This document shows positions 1 to 10,611 of a stretch of 64,000 nt of DNA, piece after piece (positions within the stretch are counted from its first letter, which is position 1; the number at the start of each line of letters is the position of its first letter). The notes under the pieces were generated by a model, which saw only the letters and a program-made list of their open reading frames with translations, was not told the DNA's origin and searched no databases. Where the stretch lies: assembly GCA_934590165.1 (NCBI GenBank), contig CAKTOO010000014.1:10244-74243 (forward strand), in the 5' to 3' direction. A program made the position numbers and the translations under genes. The DNA is from an uncultured Dysosmobacter sp. GTDB lineage: Bacteria > Bacillota > Clostridia > Oscillospirales > Oscillospiraceae.

Positions 1-1313
1 GCGGCACCTCTTACAAGAACAAAGGCGTGCAGAAGATGCTGGATGCCATCGTTGACTATATGCCCTCTCCCGTGGATATCCCCCCCATTAAGGGTGTGAA
101 TCCCAAGACCGATGAAGAGGAAGAGCGTCCTTCTGACGATAACGCTCCTTTCTCTGCTCTGGCGTTCAAGATCATGACCGACCCCTATGTGGGCCGTCTG
201 AGCTTCTTCCGCGTGTACTCCGGTCACCTGACCACTGGTTCCACCGTGCTCAACAGCGTGAAGAACCAGAAGGAGCGCATGGGCCGCATCCTGCAGATGC
301 ACGCCAACCACCGGGAGGATATCGAAGAGGTCTACGCCGGTGATATCGAAGCCGCTGTCGGCCTGAAGAACACCACCACCGGTGATACCCTGTGCGATGA
401 GAAGCACCCCATCATCCTGGAGTCCATGGAGTTCCCTGAGCCCGTTATCCGCGTGGCCATCGAGCCTAAGACCAAGGCCGGTCAGGAAAAGATGACCATG
501 GGCCTGATCAAGCTGGCCGAGGAGGACCCCACCTTCAAGACCTACACCGACGAGGAGACTGGCCAGACCATCATCGCCGGTATGGGCGAGTTGCATCTGG
601 AGGTCATCGTTGACCGTCTGCTGCGTGAGTTCAAGGTGGAGGCCAATGTCGGCGCTCCCCAGGTTGCCTACAAGGAGACCATTAAGAAGGCTGTGGATCA
701 GGAGACCAAATACAAGCGCCAGAGCGGCGGTTCCGGCCAGTACGGCCATGTCAAAATCAAGGTGGAGCCCAACGAGTCCGGCAAGGGCTACGAGTTTATC
801 AACGCCGTTGTGGGCGGCTCCATTCCCAAGGAGTTCATCCCCGCTGTCGACGCTGGTATCCGCGGCGCTCTGAACGCCGGTGTCGTGGCTGGCTTCCCCG
901 TTGTGGATGTCAAGGTCACCCTGTATGACGGCTCCTATCATGAAGTCGACTCCTCTGAAATGGCATTTAAGATCGCCGGCTCCATGGCCTTCAAGGAGGC
1001 TATGCGCAAGGCGGATCCCGTGCTGCTGGAGCCCATCATGAAGGTTTCCGTCATCGTTCCCGATGACTACCTGGGCACCGTGATCGGCGACCTGACCGCT
1101 CGCCGCGGCCAGATCCTGGGCCAGGAGGCCCGTCCCGGTGCACAGCAGGTGGACGCTCTGGTGCCTCTGGCCAACATGTTTGGCTATGCCACCGACCTGC
1201 GTTCTTCCACCCAGGGCCGTGGCCAGTACACCATGGAGCCCCACAGCTATTGCGAGCTGCCCAAGAACCTGCGGGACAAGATCGTGGAGACCCGTACCAA
1301 GGCTCAGGGCTAA
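1..1313 (+). CDS. fusA: Elongation factor G (5' truncated by window edge)
   Basis: EF-G is the GTPase that drives ribosomal translocation. The frame is open from the first bases of the window and encodes the C-terminal two thirds (domain II onward). The GTP-binding domain lies upstream, outside the window. Recognisable blocks include SYKNKGVQKMLDA near the edge, GMGELHLEVIVDRL, the YGHV segment of domain IV, and the domain V block DDYLGTVIGDLTARRG near the end. It is followed 102 bases later by tuf, the usual str-operon order fusA-tuf. The in-frame GTG at 27 is internal and is not the start. Identification is very secure. Confidence 0.97.
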   Translation, partial: GTSYKNKGVQKMLDAIVDYMPSPVDIPPIKGVNPKTDEEEERPSDDNAPFSALAFKIMTDPYVGRLSFFRVYSGHLTTGSTVLNSVKNQKERMGRILQMHANHREDIEEVYAGDIEAAVGLKNTTTGDTLCDEKHPIILESMEFPEPVIRVAIEPKTKAGQEKMTMGLIKLAEEDPTFKTYTDEETGQTIIAGMGELHLEVIVDRLLREFKVEANVGAPQVAYKETIKKAVDQETKYKRQSGGSGQYGHVKIKVEPNESGKGYEFINAVVGGSIPKEFIPAVDAGIRGALNAGVVAGFPVVDVKVTLYDGSYHEVDSSEMAFKIAGSMAFKEAMRKADPVLLEPIMKVSVIVPDDYLGTVIGDLTARRGQILGQEARPGAQQVDALVPLANMFGYATDLRSSTQGRGQYTMEPHSYCELPKNLRDKIVETRTKAQG

Positions 1314-1321
1314 TTCGGGTA

Positions 1322-1350
1322 TTGATTTTCCACGCAATATACTGTAAAAT
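1322..1350 (+). promoter_or_regulatory. Candidate internal promoter for tuf
   Basis: TTGATT at 1322-1327 and TAAAAT at 1345-1350 are separated by 17 bases in the fusA-tuf gap. This would give tuf its own transcript in addition to readthrough from fusA, which is common for tuf. It is a sequence match only. Confidence 0.45.
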
Positions 1351-1415
1351 AAGCAATGCTGAATGTTTTCGCGTTGCACAAAAGGTATTTTCTAAATTGT
1401 TAGGAGGATTTTCAA

Positions 1416-2618
<1,203 letters not shown>

Positions 2619-2641
2619 TCTGATCCGCTGAAAAGCTATGA

Positions 2642-2674
2642 AAAGGACTGCCGCGCAGCGGCAGTCCTTTTTTC
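2642..2674 (+). terminator. Rho-independent terminator after tuf
   Basis: A perfect 10-bp stem (GGACTGCCGC / GCGGCAGTCC) with a GCA loop is followed by a run of T. It sits 25 bases after the tuf stop codon. Confidence 0.93.
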
Positions 2675-3114
2675 TTTTACGCCCATATGCAACATGAACT
2701 GCAAAATGTGCTGTGGATAAGCTGTTCACAGGCAAGAAACTATGCTATTCTGTATGTAAGACTCACTGTATTGTTGACGGTTGTATTACGAGGACTGCTT
2801 CGGCAGCTCGAATGGAGGCATTTCCAGCCCTTCTCCTAAACATGTGCTATGACGTTATATTACTCAAAGCCCCTGCCGGCAAGCAGAATGGCCAGCTTGT
2901 CAAGCTTTGCTCGATTAATCATATTGGCGAGGACTCTGCACGTATCATGCCCATGCCGTTTCTGTACAACGGCATCAACACAAGCGTGGTTTAGGAGATC
3001 GTAAACCGCATTTGGGTGCAAGAGGTTATCCTGCCGTGGGCATCAGCCGGAAAGATCCCATCCGGAGACCAAATCACAGGCAGTAAGAATCACATACGGA
3101 ATGGAATCAAGACG
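2675..3114. other. Intergenic stretch without a convincing gene
   Basis: About 440 bases between the tuf terminator and the truncated aminotransferase. A 93-codon frame at 2713-2994 resembles no family I know, and it continues past its TAG with a stretch (VVQEIVNRI ... IPSGDQI after removing the stop) that faintly recalls the N-terminus of a GntR-type regulator. This may be a decayed regulator gene, but the similarity is weak and I do not call it. Confidence 0.35.
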
Positions 3115-3970
3115 ATGCAGTATTTATTTAATAAGGCCATCAGCGCTATACCGCCGTCCGCGTCTATGGCGATTAATGAACGGGCAAAGGCCATGCGGGC
3201 TGCCGGAAAGCATGTCATCGCGCTGGCCGCTGGAGAACCTGACTTTGATACGCCGGACCGTGCACGAAAAGGCGGCATCCGTGCCATCTCCGAGGGGCGC
3301 ACCCACTATACGGAATCTCGGGGCATCCGTCCGCTGCGGGAGGGCATCGCCCGGATGCTGCGGGAGGACCGGGGCATTGCCTGCACCGCGGATCATATCC
3401 TGATGGCGCCCGGCGGCAAATGCGCCATCTACGAGACCGTCCGCACGCTCATCGACCCCGGTGAGGGGCAGGAGATCATGATCCTGAACCCCGGTTGGGT
3501 CTCCTACGCACCCATTGTGTCGGCGGCGGGCGGTGTGCCTGTGGGCGTGGAGCTGAACTTTGAAGAGAAGTATCGTATCACCTGGGAAGCCCTGGAAAAG
3601 GCGGTCTCTCCCCGTACCCGGCTGCTGATCATCAACTACCCCAACAACCCCACCGGCTGTGTCCTCTCTCAGGAGGAGGCCGAATGCGTGGTGGACTTTG
3701 CCTTGGATCACGGCCTGCTCGTCCTGTCCGACGAGGTGTACAGTACCATCGTCTATGACGGGGCCGAGAACATCAGCCCAGCGTCCATTGTCCGCGGGGC
3801 AGATCACGTGATCACCGTCAATGGCTTTTCCAAGTCCGCGGCCATGACAGGCTGGCGTCTGGGCTATATCTGTGCGCCCCGGGAGATCGTGGACATGATT
3901 CAGATCCTGAACCAGCATACCATGAGCTGCCTCAGCGACTTCGCGATGGAGGCCGCACTGAAGACTCTGC
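3115..3970 (+). pseudogene. Class I/II PLP aminotransferase, 3' truncated
   Basis: The first 285 or so residues of a fold-type I aminotransferase (aspartate/aromatic aminotransferase group) are intact from the ATG at 3115. Visible are AAGEPDFDTP, the NPNNPTG-type motif (NYPNNPTG), and the PLP-lysine region NGFSKSAAMTGWRLGY. After LSDFAMEAALKTLQ the homology stops, about 100 residues before the usual end of the family. The frame then runs on through antisense sequence of a TctC-type gene to 4869. The reading beyond about 3970 is therefore not native. No good ribosome binding site is visible. I infer a non-functional remnant made by a deletion. Confidence 0.85.
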
Positions 3971-4662
3971 AGTGCAAAGCTGGCGATGGAGCCAAGGGTG
4001 GAGACCGCGAAATCGGCGTTGCCGCCCATGACGGCGATGGCGCACTCATTCTCACCGTCGAAGGGGACCATATTGGCCTCCGTTCCGCTGATGCTGCGGA
4101 TGATGGTGGCGGCAGTCTCCGGCAGACCGCCAGCACCGGTAGTGGCGGCGATGACCTTGCCGGGGTTAGCCAGCATGTCGTTGATCAGCTCCTCCAAGGT
4201 CTGATACTTGGAGTCCTTGGCAACAAAGATGCCGCCGTAGCTGTTGCTCAGCAGGCAGATGGGATAGAAGTCATCATAATCCAGCTCACTGGTGCCCGTG
4301 ACCTTGGCAATCTGGGGGGTTTCCGCTCCGAACAGCAGCTCGTAGCCGTCTGCCGCCTGGGCGTTGACATAGGCGGTGGAAACGCCGCCGCCGGAGCCGG
4401 CGCAGTTAGTGAATACGATGGACTGGCCCAATTCTTCCTGTGCCACCAGACCGGCCGCACGGGAGATCGTGTCGCAAATGCCGCCGGCACTCCACATAAT
4501 GGAGCCCTGAATGTTCTTGGTGGGATAAGCGGCAGCTTCACTCGGCTGCGCCGAGGAGGCACCGGAACTGGAGAGAGCGGCACTGGAAGAAGCGCTGGAA
4601 CCGCAGGCTGCCAGCGAACATACCATCATAGCGGCCAGAAGGATTGCGATGATCTTTTTCAT
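3970..4662 (-). pseudogene. TctC-type tricarboxylate-binding lipoprotein, 3' truncated
   Basis: On the minus strand from 4662 a lipoprotein signal peptide (MKKIIAILLAAMMVCSLAAC, lipobox LAAC) is followed by a serine/alanine linker. About 190 residues of a tripartite tricarboxylate transporter substrate-binding protein (Bug/TctC family) then follow: YPTKNIQGSIMWSAGG, IVFTNCAGSGG and AVMGGNADFAVSTLGS. It has a good AAGGAG site upstream. Homology ends near 3970, where the frame enters antisense aminotransferase sequence. The C-terminal third is missing, and the membrane partners TctA and TctB are not nearby. I infer a dead gene created by the same deletion as its neighbour. Confidence 0.85.
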
Positions 4663-5065
4663 GGGAGTCTCTCCTTTTTCTTTAGAAACCTCAAAAGCTT
4701 TGATAATTTAATACTTAAAAGCGCTGAAGTTTTTTGGTATACTACTGCAAGAATGGAAAATAGTCAAGACAATTTTGCTTTTCTGAAGCATCGTGCGGAA
4801 ACCAACACAGCCATCAGGCAAACATTTGGGCCTGTGATATACGTATTTTTAAACGTATTTTTAAATTAATGTTAGCGCCGACAGGAAAACCACTGGGAGC
4901 GCAACTGAAATCACAGACAGTGCTCAGATTGAACACGAAACAACTTACATTTCTAAGGCAACACCGCACAAATGGCTTTGTAAATGCAGGCCATTATACG
5001 GATGAAGCCGTATTTTGAAATTTGTCTGTGTATGATTGTTGCCGTGTGCGTGAGGCGGCACTTCA
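4663..5065. other. Intergenic stretch with probable IS end
   Basis: About 400 bases between the TctC start and the 3' end of an IS5-type transposase. The AT-rich part next to 4663 should hold the TctC promoter. The part after about 4955 (CAACACCGCACAAATGG) is likely the terminal region of the IS, but I cannot match it to a second end because the other end is lost. Confidence 0.4.
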
Positions 5066-5730
5066 TCAGACTGCCAGGCAAGGCCTGTCGGCCAGAAACA
5101 GATTTGCCAGTGCAAACGGCATATTCAATTTTGCCGTCTGTTTCCGCAGACCTCGGTATCGTGTTTTTCGGTAGCCAAGTTGGCCCTTCACTACGCCGAA
5201 TACATGCTCTACCTTTGCCCTGACAGATGGCTTTTCGTGTTCGCGCCGCTTGATCTGAGCTTCGGAACGGGCAGACTTGTTCTTGCTCTGGGACGGCCTG
5301 CGGTTGGTTTTATATTTGATCTTTTTTCCCTTGGTATTTCTGGTGATGGCGTCATCCTGCTTCTCAGCGCCAAGATATCCGCTGTCTCCATAAACGGTAT
5401 TTTCCTCACCAGTTAATAGTTTCGGAACTATTGTGACATCATGTGTGTTGGCACCGGTCGCTTCAACGCTGTGAACCAGGCCGCTGTCCTGATCTACGCC
5501 GATATGAGCCTTATATCCGAAATGCCATGTATTGCCTTTCTTTACCTGATGCGCATCAGGATCCCGTTCTTTCTTTTTGTTTTTGGTAGAGGATGGGGCT
5601 TCTATGATCGTTGAGTCCACGATCGTGCCTTTCCTGAGCATAAGGCCCTTTTCCGTAAGGCGTTGGACCACCTGAGCAAACAGTTTCTGCTGAATGCCGT
5701 TCTCCTCAAGAATATGCCGAAACCGTCCCA
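5066..5730 (-). pseudogene. IS5-family transposase, 5' truncated
   Basis: This DDE transposase of the IS5/IS1182-like group catalyses cut-and-paste movement of its element. The retained part starts around FRHILEENGIQQKLFAQ and includes TIVDSTII (first Asp), AHIGVD, VYGDSGYLG (second Asp) and KVEHVFGVVKGQLGY (Glu region). The N-terminal DNA-binding part is missing. The open frame extends upstream to 5839 through unrelated sequence, including the terminator of the neighbouring gene. Only one IS end can remain, so it should be immobile. A second, different IS5-type remnant lies at 15122-16081. Confidence 0.88.
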
Positions 5731-5818
5731 GTGTAAGCAGGGATGTTAAAACCTGTGAATACCATTCTCCGACATGTGTTGTCTGAAAAATGATGGCAAT
5801 ATTTTCGTCGCCCTGTAC

Positions 5819-5854
5819 AAAAAAAGGACGGCAGGACACTCCTACCGTCCTTTT
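5819..5854 (-). terminator. Terminator after the MalY-like gene
   Basis: GGACGGCAGGA / TCCTACCGTCC with a CAC loop and one mismatch. A run of A on the plus strand before it gives a U-tract to the minus-strand transcript, and TTTT follows on the plus strand. It lies just past the stop codon at 5859. Confidence 0.85.
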
Positions 5855-5858
5855 GTAC

Positions 5859-7031
5859 TTACCGGTTTTTGAGTGCCTGTTCCATCTGAGTCAGAGCCTT
5901 TTCAATGGTGGTGCGGGGGCAGGCGGCGTTGAGACGCAGGAAGCCGCTGCCGCCAAAGCCGAAGTCGGTGCCCTCACCGAAGGCCACACCGGCTTTCTCC
6001 ACGCAGAATTTCTTCAGCGCTGCGTCATCCATGCCCAGTCCCCGGGCGTCGATCCAGCACAGATACGTGGCCTCGGGGGTGTTGGGCTTCAGTTCCGGCA
6101 GATGCTCCGCGCAGAACTCGCGGATAAACCGCATGTTGTCACTCAGGTATACCAGCAGCTGGTCCAGCCACTCCTCGCCGTGGGCGTAGGCCTCCATGGT
6201 GGCAACCAGGGAGAAGCAGTTGTTGCGGGCGATGTCCATCCGCTTCAGCTCCGCCACATAGGCCTCCTGCTTTTCCACGGTGTTGAACACGATGGTGGAG
6301 GACTGGAGGCCCGCCAGGTTGAAGGTCTTGCTGGGGGCGATGCAGGTGGTGGTGATGGCGGCGATCTCCGGAGAGACAGAGGCCATGCAGGTGTGCTTGT
6401 GGCCGTCCAGCATCAGGTCGGAGTGGATCTCGTCGGAGATGATCTCCACACCATGGCGGACGCAGATGTCGCCCACGGTCTTCAGCTCCTCAGGGGTCCA
6501 GACACGGCCCACGGGGTTGTGAGGGTTGCAGAGAATGAAGTATTTGACGTCCTTGGCCTTTTCCTCGAAATCGGTGTAGTCCATGGCGTAGTAGCCGTTC
6601 TCATCCTGCTTCAGGGGGCTGACCACCAGCTCCCGGCCGGTGTTGTTCACCACGTCGGCAAAGGGATGGTACACAGGCTGCTGGATAAGGACCTTGTCGC
6701 CGGGCCGGGTGAACATGGTCAAAATCATCCGCATGCCGGGCACCACGCCGGGGGCGAAGGCCATCTTCTCAGTCTCCGGCCGCCAGCCGTTGCGCTTCTC
6801 CTGCCAGGCGGCAATGGCCTCAAAATACTTGGGGGTCCGCCAGGTGTAGCCGAAGATGCCCTGGTCGGCGCGCTGCTTGATGGCCTCCACGATGCAGGGA
6901 GCGGTGCGGAAATCCATATCCGCGATCCACAAAGGGATCACGTCATTGGTGCCGTAGTGCAGGACGGATTCTTCAAACTTGGCGGCATAGTTTTGGGAGC
7001 GGTCCACGATCTCATCAAAATTGTAAGTCAT
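5859..7031 (-). CDS. MalY/PatB-type PLP-dependent C-S beta-lyase
   Basis: This is a fold-type I PLP enzyme of the MalY/PatB (cystathionine beta-lyase) subgroup, about 390 residues. Such enzymes cleave cystathionine or cysteine conjugates to thiol, pyruvate and ammonia; some act as aminotransferases. Diagnostic segments are WIADMDFRTAP, CNPHNPVGRVW, ISDEIHSDL and the PLP-lysine motif APSKTFNLAGLQ. An ATG at 7052 lies upstream, but AGGAGG lies between it and the ATG at 7031, so the start is 7031 (MTYNFDEIVDR). It is a single gene with its own terminator and is intact, unlike most neighbours. Exact substrate is unknown. Confidence 0.92.
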   Translation of the reverse strand: MTYNFDEIVDRSQNYAAKFEESVLHYGTNDVIPLWIADMDFRTAPCIVEAIKQRADQGIFGYTWRTPKYFEAIAAWQEKRNGWRPETEKMAFAPGVVPGMRMILTMFTRPGDKVLIQQPVYHPFADVVNNTGRELVVSPLKQDENGYYAMDYTDFEEKAKDVKYFILCNPHNPVGRVWTPEELKTVGDICVRHGVEIISDEIHSDLMLDGHKHTCMASVSPEIAAITTTCIAPSKTFNLAGLQSSTIVFNTVEKQEAYVAELKRMDIARNNCFSLVATMEAYAHGEEWLDQLLVYLSDNMRFIREFCAEHLPELKPNTPEATYLCWIDARGLGMDDAALKKFCVEKAGVAFGEGTDFGFGGSGFLRLNAACPRTTIEKALTQMEQALKNR

Positions 7032-7229
7032 ATATTGGTTCCTCCTGGTCAAAAAGTTTGCCTAATGGATATAAAAATTTACAGCAAGTTTTGTGCCAAT
7101 AAAAACTTGGCCAGAGATTTTTGTTAGGGCGAACAGGGCTGCCACAGTTTTCAATCACTGGCAGAAGGTTTTAAAAAGCCATGATGCAGTTTTGATACAA
7201 CAAGAATACCGTAGAATATTGCAGATGTC

Positions 7230-7265
7230 AAAAAATCCGCCCCGAATTTCTCGGGGCGGATTTTT
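7230..7265. terminator. Strong bidirectional hairpin terminator
   Basis: AAATCCGCCCCGA and TCGGGGCGGATTT form a perfect 13-bp stem around a 5-base loop, with A-run and T-run flanks. No intact gene ends next to it on either side, so it may have belonged to a gene now lost. Confidence 0.8.
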
Positions 7266-7675
7266 CACCTTACGGATCGCTTAGCAGAAAGTCCGGCACT
7301 TTTACAATTTTAATGCCGTCTGGCAAGGATCAGTTTCTTGCTTTTGGTGAATTCAAAGCGGTTATCTTCGAGAATAAAGAAGTAGATTGTGCGTAGTAGG
7401 AGCTATATGAACGGAGGGGGTACGTGTGGCTCTGGGAGAGGCTCGAGGGAAAATTCCTCTTGGTTACACGACTGAGAAATGAGGCTATCTCCCTTCTACA
7501 CGATTCCTATGAGAGTCTATTCGCCATTGAATTTGTCAGTTACTTTTGTTTGGAGAGAAACAATGCTTTCGTGCACTTTTACGTACAGCCTTATGGCATC
7601 TCCAAGGGTGCATTGACGATATGAATAAATATTCATAAAAAACAGCAAATACGCGGAAAATTTTTATAAATCGCA

Positions 7676-7704
7676 TTGACCTGCCGGGGAGCAGTGCTTA
7701 TAAT
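7676..7704 (+). promoter_or_regulatory. Promoter of the deacetylase/argH-like cluster
   Basis: TTGACC (7676-7681) and TATAAT (7699-7704) with 17-base spacing. The predicted start near 7711 leaves an 80-base leader before the ATG at 7792. It probably drives the genes up to about 14.75 kb, at least up to the terminator at 13955. Confidence 0.75.
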
Positions 7705-7791
7705 ATTCCATGCAAATATACCCCGGATATATCCCGCCGGATTTCCGACCGGGATTACCCGATAAAACCCGAAAATGAAAGAGGATGCGGA

Positions 7792-9268
7792 ATGGAAAAA
7801 ATACAGTGGCCAGAAGGTAAAAAAAAGCGCCGCAATGTTTACCTTTGATCTGGACGGAGATGTTATCTGGAGGAATATGTCCTCCGATGAACCTAATACG
7901 GAGAAGTTGATTCGTGCCCGATCCATCGGACAGTACGGCCCAAATCGCTGCGTGGACATGATCCTGGACCTGCTGGACCAGTATGGCGTGAAGGCGACCT
8001 TTTTCGTACCGGGCTTTGTGGCGGAGTGCAATCCCGATGTAGTGCGCCGCATCGCTGGTGCGGGCCATGAGATCGGCAATCACGGCTACACCCACGAACG
8101 CTTTGTGGAAAAGACGGTAGAGGAGCAGCGCGAGATCCTGGAAAAGACCTAGAAAATTATCAAGGACCTCACCGGCAAGGCCCCTGTGGGCTACCGCACC
8201 CCCTCCGGCGACTGGCATGAACGCACCCCATATATCCTCTCCGAGATGGGTTTCTCCTACTCCAGTTCCTTGCGGGGCGATGACAAGCCCTACTACACGA
8301 TGCTGGATGGCAAGGAATCCGACCTGGTGGAGATTCCCTCCAAGTGGGAGATGGACGACTATGTGGCGCAGGCATACAGCGTCTATCCTCCGGAGCCGGC
8401 CGGACTGGACCGCATTAGCTGCTACCGAAATGTTCAGGACAACGATATCCGGGAGTTCCGGCGCTATTATGACCTGGGCCTGTGCATCGTGTATTTGATG
8501 CATCCGCAGATCTCCGGGGCACCGGGGCGGAACCTGGTGCTGGAAGAGGTCGGGATCAAGGCAACCTTCTTCGTCCCCGGCCGGACGGCGGAGACCTATC
8601 CCGACGCAATCAGGGAGGTGGCGGACCGTGGCCACGAGATTGCCTGCCACGGCTATGAATATGAGAACTTTGGCCTGCTGAGCTATGAGGAGCAGAAGGA
8701 GCGCATTGGTAAGGCGGTAGAGGCCATTGAAAAGGCCTGCGGAAAGGAGCCTGTGGGTTTCCGCGCCCCCATCGGTGACCTGATGCTCAAGACGCTGGAC
8801 ATCGCCCGGGAGTATGGGATGCTCTACTTCAGCGATCTTTTTGACGATGACAGGCCCTACTTTATGAAGGTTAATGACGCCGGAGACGAGATCTTGCAGA
8901 TTCCCATGCAGTGGGCCAATTTCGACCTCCCTTACTTAGCCTTCAACTACCGGCCCGCTTTCCCCTTTGGTCAGGGCCGTGTGGCCAATTACAGCAACGT
9001 GCTTTCCAACTGGAAGGATGAGTTTACCGGCCACTATAACCATCACCTCTGCTATACGCTGCAGTTGGATACCCAGACCTCCGGCAGCCCCGGCAGAAAT
9101 GCCCTGGTCAGAGAGTTTTTCCAGTACATGACCGCCCATGAGGGCGTATGGTTCGCAACAGGCAGTCAGCTTTACGACTTCTGCAAAAAAATAAAGAAAA
9201 CGGAGATTGAGATATGGCAAGCAGTTTATGGGGCGGCAGATTTGAAAAAGAAATGGACAGCATGGTGA
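7792..9268 (+). pseudogene. Chimeric polysaccharide-deacetylase-like gene (three lesions)
   Basis: NodB/CE4-fold amide hydrolase of the HpPgdA/allantoinase/cyclic-imidase type: MFTFDLDGD, FFVPGF, GHEIGNHGYTHE. By comparison with its paralogs the native start is the ATG at 7792 (MEKIQWPEGKK...), but an A8 run at 7819-7826 puts this start one frame off the conserved body. One A fewer would restore it. A TAG at 8150-8152 interrupts the frame (EKT*KIIKDLTG). At about 8545 (NLVLEEVGIKATFF) the end of one deacetylase is joined to the middle of a second, whose first 50 or so residues are gone. The final frame overruns argH by 55 bases. Three separate lesions make function unlikely. Confidence 0.85.
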
Positions 9269-10596
9269 AGGCCTACAATGCCTCTATCTTTTTTGACCAG
9301 CGTATGTATAACGAGGACATTGACGGCAGCATCGCCCATGTGACCATGCTGGGGAAGCAGGGCATCGTCACAGAGGAGGAGACCAAGGCCATTATCGACG
9401 GCCTGGAGGGCATCCGCAAAGACATCGCCGACGGGAAAATCATTTTCAACGTGGATGACGAGGACATCCACATGGGCATCGAGAGCCGCCTGATCCAGCG
9501 CATCGGCGAGGTGGGGAAAAAGCTCCATACCGCCCGCAGCCGGAACGACCAGTGCCAGGTGGATGGCCGCCTGTATGTCCGCAAAGAGATCAGCGAGATC
9601 CTGGAGTGCCTGAAGTATCTGGAATCCGTGATCCTCAGCAAGGCGGAAAAGTACGCCGATGAGATCAGCATCGGCTTTACCCATTTGCAGCACGCACAGC
9701 CCCTGACCCTGGGCTTTATGTTCATGGCCTATTTCCAGATGTTCAAGCGGGATATCCTGCGTCTGCAGGACACGCTGGAGCGGATGAACTACTGCCCTCT
9801 GGGGGCCTGTGCCCTGGCCGGCACCACCCTGCCTATCGACCGCCACGAGACAGCCAAACTCCTGGGCTTCACCGCTCCCACGGAGAACGCTATGGACAGT
9901 GTCAGCGACCGGGATTACAGCCTGGAATTCCTCAGCGACGCGGCAATCTCCATGATGCACCTGTCCCGCTGGGCGGAGGAATTTGCCTGGTGGAACTCCT
10001 CTGAATTTTCCTACATCGTCATTGACGACGGCTTCTGCACCGGCAGCAGCATTATGCCCCAGAAGAAGAACCCCGATATGGCGGAGCTGATCCGCGGCAA
10101 GGTGGGCCGGGTGTACGGCGACCTGATGCAGCTCCTCACGGTGATGAAAGGAACTCCCATGGCCTATAACAAAGACTTCCAGGAGGATAAGGAGAGCCTC
10201 TTTGACGCCATCGACACCTGGAAGTCCACCATTGCCATCTTCGCCAAAATGCTGGAGAACACCGAGTTCCGTGTGGATCAGATCCGGGCGCAGATGGGAA
10301 AAGGCTTCCTGAACGCCACCGACATTGCCGAGCACTTTGCCAAGCAGGGGATTCCCTTCCGGGAGGCCCATTCCATTGTGGGCCGGATGGTCAAGACCTG
10401 CGAGCACGAGGGCTGCGACTTTGAGGACCTGACAGACGAGCAGCTTCAGGCCATTGACAGCCGCATCTCCAAAGCCATGCTGGGTGACATCAGTATCTCC
10501 GCCTGCGTCAACGCCCGTGCCTCCTACGGCGGCACCGCGCCGGATGAGGTCCGCCGCCAGATCGCCAAGGAGCGGTCCTGGATCGAGACGCTGTAA
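9214..10596 (+). CDS. argH: Argininosuccinate lyase or related lyase
   Basis: A member of the fumarase/aspartase/argininosuccinate lyase superfamily, 460 residues. It opens with LWGGRFEKEMD, and has HTARSRNDQ near residue 105, the His-containing block THLQHAQPLTLG, and the signature loop GSSIMPQKKNPD with the catalytic serine. Classical ArgH splits argininosuccinate to arginine and fumarate in the cytoplasm. No argG or other arginine gene is near. The neighbours are deacetylase/imidase-like genes and an Asp/Glu racemase-like gene, so a role in breaking down an N-substituted aspartate is possible. The gene is intact although its flanking genes are broken. Confidence 0.82.
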   Translation: MASSLWGGRFEKEMDSMVKAYNASIFFDQRMYNEDIDGSIAHVTMLGKQGIVTEEETKAIIDGLEGIRKDIADGKIIFNVDDEDIHMGIESRLIQRIGEVGKKLHTARSRNDQCQVDGRLYVRKEISEILECLKYLESVILSKAEKYADEISIGFTHLQHAQPLTLGFMFMAYFQMFKRDILRLQDTLERMNYCPLGACALAGTTLPIDRHETAKLLGFTAPTENAMDSVSDRDYSLEFLSDAAISMMHLSRWAEEFAWWNSSEFSYIVIDDGFCTGSSIMPQKKNPDMAELIRGKVGRVYGDLMQLLTVMKGTPMAYNKDFQEDKESLFDAIDTWKSTIAIFAKMLENTEFRVDQIRAQMGKGFLNATDIAEHFAKQGIPFREAHSIVGRMVKTCEHEGCDFEDLTDEQLQAIDSRISKAMLGDISISACVNARASYGGTAPDEVRRQIAKERSWIETL

Positions 10597-10611
10597 GGCG
10601 GGTGAACGAAA

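Larger units (their letters stand above)
7032..7791. other. Long intergenic region with hairpin and promoter
   Basis: About 760 bases with no convincing gene; a 66-codon frame at 7424-7624 matches nothing I recognise. It contains the MalY start region, a strong hairpin (7230-7265), a near-consensus promoter (7676-7704) reading towards the deacetylase cluster, and a weaker imperfect hairpin in its leader (7731-7755, arms ATCCCG / CGGGAT). Confidence 0.6.

Noticed and set aside
2713..2994. 93-codon frame after the tuf terminator
   Set aside because: No family match and no clear ribosome binding site; at best a decayed regulator.
7424..7624. 66-codon frame in the long gap before the deacetylase cluster
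   Set aside because: No family match, and the surrounding sequence looks non-coding.
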